Positions 1 to 5,917 of a DNA stretch of 6,657 bases are shown here, piece by piece. Below the pieces are notes generated by a model. That model was not told the origin of the DNA, ran no database searches, and saw nothing but the letters and a program-made list of their open reading frames with translations. This stretch comes from Thiomonas sp. (GTDB lineage Bacteria > Pseudomonadota > Gammaproteobacteria > Burkholderiales > Burkholderiaceae). A program made the position numbers and the translations under genes. How positions within the stretch are numbered: the stretch's first letter is position 1; every line of letters begins with the position of its first letter. The stretch spans positions 1 to 6,657 of the forward strand of contig DAIAZB010000293.1 in assembly GCA_027443745.1 (NCBI GenBank), written 5' to 3'.

Positions 1-211
1 TCGGCAAACCCTGATCCAGTTCCGCCCCAATCCGCCCATCGACGGCGCCCGCATCATCTGGCTGGTGCAGAACCACCGCCATGTGCGACTCGCCGGCAAC
101 GACCGGCTGCGCATCGAGCGCGATGCCAAGGATGCATCCACTCGCGTCCGTTTGGTGCGCGACACCCTGCGCCTGCTCGGTGAACCGCGCGACGAAGCCC
201 TGGCAGCCTGA
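1..211 (+). CDS. mfd: Transcription-repair coupling factor Mfd, C-terminal fragment (5' end outside window)
   Basis: Only the last 69 codons are present, read from base 2 to the TGA at 209-211; the gene begins before the window. Mfd is the cytoplasmic ATP-dependent translocase that removes RNA polymerase stalled at DNA lesions and recruits UvrA for nucleotide excision repair. The visible peptide matches the end of the C-terminal regulatory domain (D7): 'IIWLVQNHRHVRLAGNDRLRIER', then a helix ending 'VRDTLRLLGEP', resembles the E. coli tail with its 'LLQKQPQHYRLDGPTRLKF' stretch (comparison from memory). The helicase motifs are off-window, so the call rests on this short tail and on serB lying directly downstream, an arrangement I recall from Burkholderiales. 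The next gene, serB, is in the same reading frame, separated by this single stop and 78 nt. Confidence 0.82.
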   Translation, partial: RQTLIQFRPNPPIDGARIIWLVQNHRHVRLAGNDRLRIERDAKDASTRVRLVRDTLRLLGEPRDEALAA

Positions 212-289
212 AGCCGCACGGCCCAACGCTCCGTTCAGTCTCCAACCCAGTTTTCCCCATCCGCCACATCCGGCACCACGACCCGAGCC

Positions 290-1171
290 ATGCACCACCT
301 CGTCCTGCAAGTTGCCGCACCCAACACACTGAATGCCGACCTCGTTGCGCGCATCGCCGAGTTCACCCAGCCGAGCGGCCTGGAAAAACTCCCGAACCCG
401 CAGTCAGACTGGGGAGCCCAGGCCATGCGCCTGCGCAACATCGGCGTCGATCCGCAGGTGGCGCGCAGCGACCTGCCAGCGATCGCCCGTGAGCACGGCC
501 TCGACTGGGCCGTCGTCCCCGCCGGCCTGCGGCTGGCCGACTTCAAACTGCTGGTGCTGGACATGGACTCCACCCTGGTGGCCATGGAAACCATCGACGA
601 ACTCGGCGCCGCCAGCGGCAAGAAAGCGCAGATCGCCACCATCACCGAAGCCGCGATGCGCGGCGAGATCGCGGACTACGCCGAAAGCCTGCACCGCCGC
701 CTCGCCCTGCTCGCCGGCACGCCCGAGCGCGTGCTGGAGGAGGTGTACGCCCGGCTGCGCCTCAACCCCGGCGCCGAGGCGCTGATTGCGGCAGCCAAGG
801 CCGCCGGCCTCAAGGTGCTGCTGGCCACCGGCGGTTTCACCTGGTTCACCGAACGCCTGCAGCAGCGCCTGAGCCTGGATTTCGTCGCCGCCAACACCCT
901 GGAATGGCGCGAAGGCAAGCTCACCGGCCACGCCCTTGGCCCCATCGTCGACGCCCAGGGCAAACGCCAAGCCCTGCTCGACACCTGCTCCCGCATCGGC
1001 TGCACGCCACGACAAGCCATCGCCATCGGCGACGGGGCCAACGACCTCGCGATGATGAAGGCCGCTGGCCTCAGCGTGGCCTACCACGCCAAACCCGCCG
1101 TGCAGGATGCGGCCAGCACGGCGCTGAATGTTTGCGGCTTGGACGCGGTGCGGTGCCTGTTCGAAGCCTGA
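290..1171 (+). CDS. serB: Phosphoserine phosphatase SerB (HAD family)
   Basis: Hydrolyses O-phospho-L-serine to L-serine, the last step of serine biosynthesis in the cytoplasm, using Mg2+. The protein is 293 aa. An N-terminal region of about 80 residues, probably ACT-like, precedes the HAD core. HAD motif I is DMDST at 91-95 (Asp91 nucleophile, Asp93 acid/base). Glu100 and the 'MRGE' stretch (Arg124) correspond to substrate-binding residues of PSP enzymes. Motif II is ATGGFT (Thr180 where most SerB have Ser), motif III is Lys225, and motif IV is GDGAND at 247-252, followed by the typical 'KAAGLSVAYHAKP'. The cap has one more residue than E. coli SerB after MRGE ('IADY' versus 'LDF'). ATG290 is the first ATG, GTG or TTG in frame after the mfd stop, so the start is well fixed, but no Shine-Dalgarno sequence is visible. 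It is probably co-transcribed with mfd. Confidence 0.96.
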   Translation: MHHLVLQVAAPNTLNADLVARIAEFTQPSGLEKLPNPQSDWGAQAMRLRNIGVDPQVARSDLPAIAREHGLDWAVVPAGLRLADFKLLVLDMDSTLVAMETIDELGAASGKKAQIATITEAAMRGEIADYAESLHRRLALLAGTPERVLEEVYARLRLNPGAEALIAAAKAAGLKVLLATGGFTWFTERLQQRLSLDFVAANTLEWREGKLTGHALGPIVDAQGKRQALLDTCSRIGCTPRQAIAIGDGANDLAMMKAAGLSVAYHAKPAVQDAASTALNVCGLDAVRCLFEA

Positions 1172-1275
1172 CCCTGCGGGACGATGGGCGATCACACGCT
1201 GCGAATCGCCTCACGGCTGCATGCGCAGCGATGAGCCAACCCGCGAGACCGAGCACGGCCTGACCGCAGCCGCCA
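1172..1275. other. Convergent intergenic gap with inverted repeat (possible bidirectional terminator)
   Basis: This gap separates the ends of serB (+) and the LapA-like gene (-). It contains a perfect 7-bp inverted repeat, CGCTGCG at 1197-1203 and CGCAGCG at 1224-1230, with a 20-nt loop. A competing 5-bp hairpin, GCTGC/GCAGC, lies at 1216-1229 with loop ATGC. Neither arm is followed by a T-run on either strand, so it is not a canonical Rho-independent terminator. The position between convergent genes suggests a role at transcript ends, but that is inference. No gene is seen here. Confidence 0.25.
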
Positions 1276-1749
1276 TCAACCCTTGCGGGCGATGCGGTCG
1301 TCCAGTTCCGCCAACGCCGCCGATAGGCTGTTGCCGGTCTCGGTGAGGTGCTGTGCGTGAGTTTGCTCCAGACGGTCGATGCGTGCGGTGAGTTCGGTCT
1401 TGTGCGCCTCGAGTTGCGCAGCCTGGCGGTTGAAGCCGGCCTCCAGACTTTGCTGCAACTGGGTGATACGCGAGCTTTCCGCCTTGTCGGCCAGTTCGCG
1501 CTGGGCTTGCAGGGCTTTCATCTGCTTGCGGCTCTCGATCAGGGATGTGGTTTGCACATAAAGCGCAAAGCCGAAAAAGACCAGCGCGAGCATGGCGCTC
1601 AAGCCCAGCATCACTAGCCCGAGCGGAGCATGCAGAGAGGTGAAACCGAGTGATAGCGTGGTGCCCGAGGTGAAGGCTGCCCAGTTCAGCGCGGCAAAAC
1701 CGGCGACCAGAGCGAGCAACACGATGAGCAGAATGGAGCGGAAACCCAT
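1276..1749 (-). CDS. LapA/DUF1049-like small inner-membrane protein with coiled-coil tail
   Basis: The protein is 157 aa from ATG1749-1747. It begins with a hydrophobic helix (about residues 4-25, 'ILLIVLLALVAGFAALNW'). A short loop, then the 'HAPLGLVMLGLSAMLALVFFGFALYV' helix (about 40-65), gives the two-helix pattern of the LapA domain, including the Asn-Trp after helix 1 and the 'APLGL' entry to helix 2. The rest (about 70-155) is Gln/Glu/Leu-rich with heptad-like spacing and predicts a cytoplasmic coiled coil. E. coli LapA is about 100 aa and acts with LapB in controlling lipopolysaccharide synthesis through LpxC. This protein is longer and sits beside metC, so it may be a paralog; its function is not shown. 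AGGAGA (1760-1755) lies 5 nt before this start. An in-frame ATG at 1794-1792 with its own AGGAG would add 15 residues. It is 80 nt downstream of metC and possibly in one transcript with it. Confidence 0.72.
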   Translation of the reverse strand: MGFRSILLIVLLALVAGFAALNWAAFTSGTTLSLGFTSLHAPLGLVMLGLSAMLALVFFGFALYVQTTSLIESRKQMKALQAQRELADKAESSRITQLQQSLEAGFNRQAAQLEAHKTELTARIDRLEQTHAQHLTETGNSLSAALAELDDRIARKG

Positions 1750-1754
1750 GATCT

Positions 1755-1760
1755 TCTCCT
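1755..1760 (-). promoter_or_regulatory. Ribosome-binding site for the short form of the LapA-like protein
   Basis: On the minus strand AGGAGA is followed by a 5-nt spacer and ATG1749. This is a strong Shine-Dalgarno match. It favours the short product, which begins directly before the first membrane helix, as is usual for the family. Confidence 0.6.
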
Positions 1761-1800
1761 GTGTGGTGATGTGTGAGGAAAGCGGTCTGGCCATCGGTCG

Positions 1801-1805
1801 CTCCT
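1801..1805 (-). promoter_or_regulatory. Second ribosome-binding site, for an in-frame upstream ATG of the LapA-like gene
   Basis: On the minus strand AGGAG is followed by a 6-nt spacer and an ATG at 1794-1792, which is in frame with the LapA-like protein and would add MARPLSSHITTQEKI. The site sits in the loop of a possible 5-bp hairpin (arms 1812-1816 and 1793-1797), whose 3' arm contains part of this ATG. Whether it is used cannot be decided from sequence alone. Confidence 0.4.
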
Positions 1806-1829
1806 GCGCTCCCGATCGGCGCCTGGTGC

Positions 1830-3107
1830 TCAGTCGAGCAGCACCTGCATGGCATGGTCGAGATCGGCGATGAGATCCTGCGGGTCTTCGAGGCCGATGC
1901 TCAAGCGCACCAGCGGGCTGGCGTATGCCCAGGATGCGCCGCGCATGGCGGCGACGTCGTAAGGCACGGCCAGACTGACCGGCCCACCCCAGGAGTAGCC
2001 GATCTTGAACAGGCGCAGGGCATCGACGCATGCATCCACCCTGGCCGCGGTGATCTGCGGCTGGAGCGTGAAGCTGAACAGTCCGGCGGCGGCACTGCAG
2101 TCGCGCATCCAATGGGCGTGGCCAGGACTGCCGGGAAAGGCCGGATGCAGCAGAGCCTGCACTTCGGGCCGGCGCTGCAACCAGGTGGCCACTCGGCGCG
2201 CGGCCTGGTCGTGCGCGTGATAGCGCAGGTGCAGGCTATGCAGGCCGCGCAGCACCAGGGATGCGTCGTCACCGCTCACGCCGAGGCCCAGGCGCATGTG
2301 GGCGTCGAGCAGTTTGTCGTGCAAGGCATCGTCACGCGTCAGCACGGCGCCCATGAGCATGTCGGCGCCGCCGGACTGGTATTTGGTCAGCGCCTGCATG
2401 GAGATGTCGATGTCCAGCGCAAAGGGCTTGATCGCCAGTCCTGCGCCCCAGGTGTTGTCGAGTGCGGTGACCAATCCATGCTGCCGCGCCATGGCGACGA
2501 GTGCGCGCAGGTCAGGCATCTCCATGGTGACCGAACCGGGCGCTTCCAGCCACAACAACCTCGTTCGCGGCGTGATGGCGGCATGGGTGGCGGCAAGGTC
2601 CATGGGGTCATAGATCTGCAGCGCGATCCCCCAGCCGGAGAGCAGCTTTTGCGCCATATCGCGACTGGGGTTGTAGACGTTGGCAGGCAGCATGACGGCG
2701 TCGCCCTGTTGCAGCAGGGCGAGATTCACCAACGCGATGGCCGAAAGCCCCGATGGGCACAGCAACGCGTGCTTGGCTCCTTCGATCTCGGCCAAACGCG
2801 CCTCCAGCGTGAATGTGGTGGGCGTGCCGTGCAGGCCGTAGGTGTAGCCGGTCTTGCGACGCCAGTCGCGTGCGCGCATGGCGGCCACGTTGGCGAACAG
2901 CACGGTGGAAGCGCGGTGCGTGGCCGGTTGCACGGCGTCGAAGCCAGGCGGTGGCTGGTAGGGCGAGTGTTGCAACAGCGTGGCAGCCCGCGGTGAAGGT
3001 TGCATCGCGCCGGGCTCAGCACCCATCACGGTGTGTTCCGCAACGTGCACTTCACGATTTGTTGCAAGGTTCTGGTCTAATTGATCGCCATGTTCTTCAC
3101 TGGACAT
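1830..3107 (-). CDS. metC: MetC-type PLP-dependent trans-sulfuration enzyme (putative cystathionine beta-lyase)
   Basis: 425 aa, fold-type I Cys/Met-metabolism PLP enzyme. Cystathionine beta-lyase cleaves cystathionine to homocysteine, pyruvate and ammonia in methionine synthesis. Landmarks shared with E. coli MetC (recalled alignment) are 'CPSG' at 117-120, 'LEAPGSVTMEM' at 187-197, the pyridine-nitrogen Asp217 in 'LDNTWGAG', the Schiff-base Lys242 in 'LTKY', 'YSWGG' at 371-375, and the C-terminal 'LVRLSIGLED' (Arg401, substrate carboxylate) followed by 'DLIADLDHAM'. The 'YSWGG' and 'IGLEDxxDLIADLD' stretches favour MetC over cystathionine gamma-synthase or gamma-lyase. Two features are unusual: 'TYGLHGT' replaces the MetC 'YGRRGT', losing the phosphate-contacting Arg, and 'SGGAD' replaces 'GHSD' after the lysine. 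The N-terminus is about 34 residues longer than E. coli MetC. AGGAGA 10 nt upstream of ATG3107 supports the long start; Met28 and Met35 have poorer sites. The exact reaction is uncertain. Confidence 0.88.
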   Translation of the reverse strand: MSSEEHGDQLDQNLATNREVHVAEHTVMGAEPGAMQPSPRAATLLQHSPYQPPPGFDAVQPATHRASTVLFANVAAMRARDWRRKTGYTYGLHGTPTTFTLEARLAEIEGAKHALLCPSGLSAIALVNLALLQQGDAVMLPANVYNPSRDMAQKLLSGWGIALQIYDPMDLAATHAAITPRTRLLWLEAPGSVTMEMPDLRALVAMARQHGLVTALDNTWGAGLAIKPFALDIDISMQALTKYQSGGADMLMGAVLTRDDALHDKLLDAHMRLGLGVSGDDASLVLRGLHSLHLRYHAHDQAARRVATWLQRRPEVQALLHPAFPGSPGHAHWMRDCSAAAGLFSFTLQPQITAARVDACVDALRLFKIGYSWGGPVSLAVPYDVAAMRGASWAYASPLVRLSIGLEDPQDLIADLDHAMQVLLD

Positions 3108-3117
3108 GAGTCAAGGT

Positions 3118-3123
3118 TCTCCT
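3118..3123 (-). promoter_or_regulatory. Ribosome-binding site deciding the metC start
   Basis: On the minus strand AGGAGA lies 10 nt before the ATG at 3107-3105, slightly long but usable spacing. The in-frame alternatives at 3026 (Met28) and 3005 (Met35) fit the usual family length better but have no comparable purine-rich site, so the longer protein is preferred. Confidence 0.55.
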
Positions 3124-3417
3124 GATGGGTTGCCACGGCCTCGCTCGGGTCCGGGTTTTGCTTCCAAGCATAGCCAGTTCAAGAACCGCACAGACTCTGC
3201 CCACCGCATTGGACCCTTCGCCTGAACCTTCGCCCCACTTGCTTCCTGCCCGCGCAGCAGAAGCCCCCCGGAGGCGTGACCACCCCGCCCTCCTCTTGCG
3301 AGGACTGCATTACGGCATCATCAGCAGACGCATGCGCTGGTCGACGCTTGCGCGCAGTCCGCACAACCCTGACACAGGTCGCCCAGCGCGCTGCCGCGCT
3401 CACCCTGGCATACGCCC

Positions 3418-3442
3418 GCCGAACGTTGGCTTCGGCCGTTTT
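3418..3442 (+). terminator. Possible small terminator/attenuator hairpin in the CNNM gene leader
   Basis: GCCGAA (3418-3423) pairs perfectly with TTCGGC (3431-3436) across a 7-nt loop and is followed two bases later by TTTT (3439-3442). An alternative, mutually exclusive hairpin, GGC-TTCG-GCC (3428-3437), has a stable UUCG-type tetraloop. The stem is short and the U-tract is only four bases, so this may be chance in GC-rich DNA. Confidence 0.22.
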
Positions 3443-3528
3443 CCTCTCGAGAATGTCCCCTCGACGCCGTCTGCTGCCTCTGCCCCCGAGACCGCAAGTT
3501 GGCTTGGGGACGCCCCTGTGTTTGACTG

Positions 3529-4869
3529 ATGAGCCTGAACATGATGACGGAAGTCCTGATTCTTTTCGCCCTGATCCTGCTCAACGGACTGTTCGCCATG
3601 TCCGAAATTGCCCTGGTCACGGCGCGGCGCGCGCGCCTCACGGCGATGGCCGAATCCGGCAGCATTCCAGCCAAGGCCGCGGTGCAACTGACCGAGCAGC
3701 CCAACCGCCTGCTGTCCACGGTGCAGATCGGCATCACCTCCATCAGCGTGCTCAACGGCATCATCGGTGAGGCCGCGTTCTCCGCCCCCATCAGTCTCTG
3801 GCTGCAGAGCCAAGGGTTGCTGCCGCAGGTAGCGAACATTGCGGGCACGGCGCTGGTGGTCATCGTCATCACCTACCTGTCCATCGTCATCGGTGAGCTG
3901 GTCCCCAAACGGCTGGGACAGCTCGCCCCGGAACGAATCGCCCTGTTCGTGGCGCAGCCCATGCTGCTGCTGTCGCGCAGCGTGGCGATATTCGTCAAGC
4001 TGCTGTCGTTTTCCACCGACCTGCTGCTGCGACTGCTGCGGGTGCGCACCGATGCGCCCACGCATGTGACGGAGGAGGAGATCAACGTCGTGCTGGAGGA
4101 AGGCTCGGACGCCGGGGTCATCGAGGTGCAGGAGCACGAGATGGTGCGCAACGTGTTCCGCCTCGATGACCGCCAGATTGCCTCGCTGATGACGCCGCGC
4201 AACGAGATCGAGTTTCTCGACGTGGAAGACCCGCTGACCGACAACCTCGCCAAGATTGCGCAGTCACCACACTCGCGTTTTCCCTTGGTGCGCGGCGATC
4301 TGGACGACGTGCTGGGTTTGGTGTCGGCCAAGGAGCTGCTGGGCCGCTTCATCCGGCGCGAGGGCATCGAGGACTTGAGCAAGGCCTCCAGCCACGCCAT
4401 CTTCGTGCCCGAAAGCCTCACCGGGCTGGAACTGCTGCAGACCTTCAAGCAAAGCTCGGATCACACCGCGCTGGTGCTCGGCGAATACGGCCAGACGCTG
4501 GGCATCGTCACGGTGCAGGACATCCTGGAGGCCATTGCCGGCGAGTTCAAGAGCCACCCATCCGAAGAACCCTGGGCGATCCAGCGCGATGACGGCTCCT
4601 GGTTGCTGGACGGGTTGATTCCCGTGGGCGACCTCAAGGACAAGCTCGCGCTCAAATCCGTGCCGGAAGAGGACAAGGGGCGCTACAACACCCTGGCCGG
4701 CATGCTCATGCTGCTGCTGGCGCGACTGCCGCACACCGGCGATCACATCGACTGGGACGGCTGGCGGTTCGAGATCGTGGACATGGACGGCAAGCGCATC
4801 GACAAGGTGCTGGTGTCGCGTCCCACCTTGGCGCAGATCGAAGACTCGCTGCCGCCGGATGCGGATTGA
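3529..4869 (+). CDS. CNNM / CBS-pair / CorC_HlyC membrane transporter ('hemolysin family', YtfL/PaeA-like)
   Basis: 446 aa inner-membrane protein. The CNNM (DUF21) transmembrane domain covers about residues 1-200: helices near 7-27, 62-85, 103-125 and 135-165, with family-typical 'NGLFAMSEIALVTARRARL' (19-37), 'TVQIGIT' and 'GELVPKRLGQLAPERIA'. A CBS pair follows (about 215-275, starting 'SLMTPRNEIEFLD', and about 285-340, including 'VLGEYGQTLGIVTVQDILEAI'). A CorC_HlyC domain (about 348-430, with 'DGSWLLDGLIPVGDL' and 'FEIVDMDGKRIDKVLVSR') completes it. Length and layout match E. coli YtfL/PaeA (about 447 aa), implicated in polyamine export; other members handle Mg2+ or Co2+, so the substrate is open. 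The old 'hemolysin' label does not indicate a toxin. An in-frame TGA at 3523-3525 restricts the start to ATG3529 or to ATG3541/3544. None has a good Shine-Dalgarno; the only purine run (TGGGGA, 3505-3510) is 18 nt away. It converges on livM. Confidence 0.93.
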   Translation: MSLNMMTEVLILFALILLNGLFAMSEIALVTARRARLTAMAESGSIPAKAAVQLTEQPNRLLSTVQIGITSISVLNGIIGEAAFSAPISLWLQSQGLLPQVANIAGTALVVIVITYLSIVIGELVPKRLGQLAPERIALFVAQPMLLLSRSVAIFVKLLSFSTDLLLRLLRVRTDAPTHVTEEEINVVLEEGSDAGVIEVQEHEMVRNVFRLDDRQIASLMTPRNEIEFLDVEDPLTDNLAKIAQSPHSRFPLVRGDLDDVLGLVSAKELLGRFIRREGIEDLSKASSHAIFVPESLTGLELLQTFKQSSDHTALVLGEYGQTLGIVTVQDILEAIAGEFKSHPSEEPWAIQRDDGSWLLDGLIPVGDLKDKLALKSVPEEDKGRYNTLAGMLMLLLARLPHTGDHIDWDGWRFEIVDMDGKRIDKVLVSRPTLAQIEDSLPPDAD

Positions 4870-4913
4870 GACCTTGTCGGGGTCGAGCAAACTCGGAAAG
4901 GCTCTGCATTCCC

Positions 4914-4929
4914 CGGGATCGTCATCCCG
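4914..4929. other. Hairpin at the convergent gene ends (weak terminator candidate)
   Basis: CGGGAT (4914-4919) and ATCCCG (4924-4929) form a perfect 6-bp stem with a CGTC loop. It overlaps the livM stop codon (TCA at 4922-4924 on the + strand). No T-run follows on either strand. Its place between the convergent CNNM gene and livM makes a transcript-end role plausible but unproven. The remaining gap, 4870-4913, holds nothing recognisable. Confidence 0.25.
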
Positions 4930-5917
4930 ACGGCTGGATGCGGCGCAAACGTTCGCGCAGTTCGCCCACGATGCCGCGCCGGAACAGCAACACGCAGAGC
5001 ACGAAAATGGCACCGATCACCATGCTCACCGAGTCGTTGAGATTGTTGAACCAGTGAATCCCGGTGATGTCCACCAGAAAGCGCGCGATGGTGCCCATTT
5101 TCTCCTCCAGCACGGTGATGATGACCGCGCCGAGGATGGGTCCGAGGTCGGTGCCGAGGCCACCGACGAGAGTCATGAGAATGACCAGGCCCGACGTGCT
5201 CCAGTGCACGTCGGTCAGGGTTTCGAAACCCATCACCACCGCCTTCATCGCTCCCGCCAGGCCTGCGAATCCGGCTGAAAGCAGGAACACGCCGAGTTTG
5301 TAGTGGCTGGCGCGGTAACCCAGCGAGATGGCGCGCGGCTCGTTCTCGCGTACCGCCTGCAGCACCTGGCCGAACGGGGAATTCACCACCCGCCGCATGA
5401 ACCACCAACTGGCGACGAAGACCACCAGCACGACGTAGTACATTACCCGGTCGGACTGCAAGGGCAAGCCGAACAAGCTGCCGCGCGGAATGCCCTGAAG
5501 GCCGTCCTCGCCGCCGGTGAAATTCGCCTGCAAGGCGTAGAAATAAACGATCTGCGCCAGCGCAAGGGTGATCATGGAAAAGTAGATGCCCTGCCGCCGC
5601 ACCGCCAGCAAACCCATCACCAGGCCAATACCCAACGCGGCGAGCACACCGATGAGAATGCCCACCGGGGTGGGCAGTCCCCAGGTGGTGAGGGCGAGGC
5701 CGGTGAGATAACCCGCCCCACCGAACAAGGCGGCATGGCCGAAGGAAATGAGCCCGGCATAGCCCGCCAAAAGGTTGAAGGCGCAGGCGAAAAGGGCGAA
5801 GCACATCATGCGCATGCCCAACACCGGGTAGAGCCCCAGCCAGGGCGCTGCCAGGGCCAGCAGCAGCAAGACCCAGGTCACATGAGCAGGTAAACGCGTG
5901 CGCCAGAGCATGGTCAT
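4922..5917 (-). CDS. livM: Branched-chain amino acid-type ABC transporter permease LivM
   Basis: 331 aa integral membrane subunit of a HAAT-family importer, which pairs with LivH to form the channel for substrate delivered by a periplasmic binding protein and driven by LivG/LivF ATPases. The hallmark 'GYAGLISFGHAALFGGAGY' lies at 52-70 and 'TGGEDGLQGIP' at 134-144. The cytoplasmic ATPase-coupling loop is near 178-200 ('GQVLQAVRENEPRAISLGY'), and 'LVGGLGTDLGPILGA' lies near 250-264. About eight to nine hydrophobic helices are visible, and the tail is basic. The substrate could be branched-chain amino acids, but members of this family also take amides, urea or aromatic acids, so specificity is not assigned. 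ATG5917-5915 overlaps the livH stop by 4 nt (ATGA), indicating translational coupling. AAGGAA (5925-5920) lies only 2 nt before that ATG but 8 nt before the third codon, also ATG (5911-5909), so translation may start there. Confidence 0.94.
   Translation of the reverse strand: MTMLWRTRLPAHVTWVLLLLALAAPWLGLYPVLGMRMMCFALFACAFNLLAGYAGLISFGHAALFGGAGYLTGLALTTWGLPTPVGILIGVLAALGIGLVMGLLAVRRQGIYFSMITLALAQIVYFYALQANFTGGEDGLQGIPRGSLFGLPLQSDRVMYYVVLVVFVASWWFMRRVVNSPFGQVLQAVRENEPRAISLGYRASHYKLGVFLLSAGFAGLAGAMKAVVMGFETLTDVHWSTSGLVILMTLVGGLGTDLGPILGAVIITVLEEKMGTIARFLVDITGIHWFNNLNDSVSMVIGAIFVLCVLLFRRGIVGELRERLRRIQPSG

Larger units (their letters stand above)
3108..3528. other. Divergent intergenic region between metC (-) and the CNNM transporter gene (+)
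   Basis: About 420 nt without a convincing gene. It should hold the promoters of both divergent genes. On the metC side a -10-like TATGCT can be read on the minus strand (3172-3167), but no good -35 lies 16-18 nt upstream of it. On the + side there are a perfect 6-bp hairpin with a 4-nt loop (3385-3400), a GCCGAA/TTCGGC hairpin followed by TTTT (3418-3442), and a GGGG/CCCC hairpin (3506-3516) just before the start codon. An open frame of 134 codons (3125-3529) crosses the region, but it has no ribosome-binding site, weaker third-position G/C bias than the real genes and no recognisable domain, so I do not call it. I recognise no known riboswitch class. Confidence 0.5.

Noticed and set aside
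404..1195. Long minus-strand open frame (263 codons) opposite serB
   Set aside because: It is antisense to a gene with all HAD catalytic motifs. Its His/Gly/Gln-rich product has no recognisable domain and fits a GC-rich shadow frame.
1750..2112. Extending the LapA-like frame upstream to an ATG at 2112
   Set aside because: The extension would overlap about 280 nt of the metC coding sequence and gives a low-complexity Arg-rich N-terminus. Two well-placed ribosome-binding sites support starts at 1794 or 1749.
1773..2996. Plus-strand open frame of 407 codons opposite the MetC-type gene
   Set aside because: It lies antisense to an enzyme with conserved PLP-site sequence. The translated product is His/Gln/Gly-rich with no known family; it results from codon bias on the other strand.
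3167..3172. TATGCT on the minus strand as a metC -10 element
   Set aside because: No acceptable -35 hexamer lies 16-18 nt upstream; TTGAAC is too close. It is mentioned only within the intergenic description.
3276..3770. Plus-strand open frame overlapping the start of the CNNM gene
   Set aside because: It runs out of frame through the conserved CNNM membrane domain and has no ribosome-binding site or recognisable product.
3529..4869. Reading the 'hemolysin family' label as a toxin
   Set aside because: The domain order CNNM-CBS-CBS-CorC_HlyC is that of an inner-membrane ion or polyamine transporter; nothing here resembles a pore-forming toxin.
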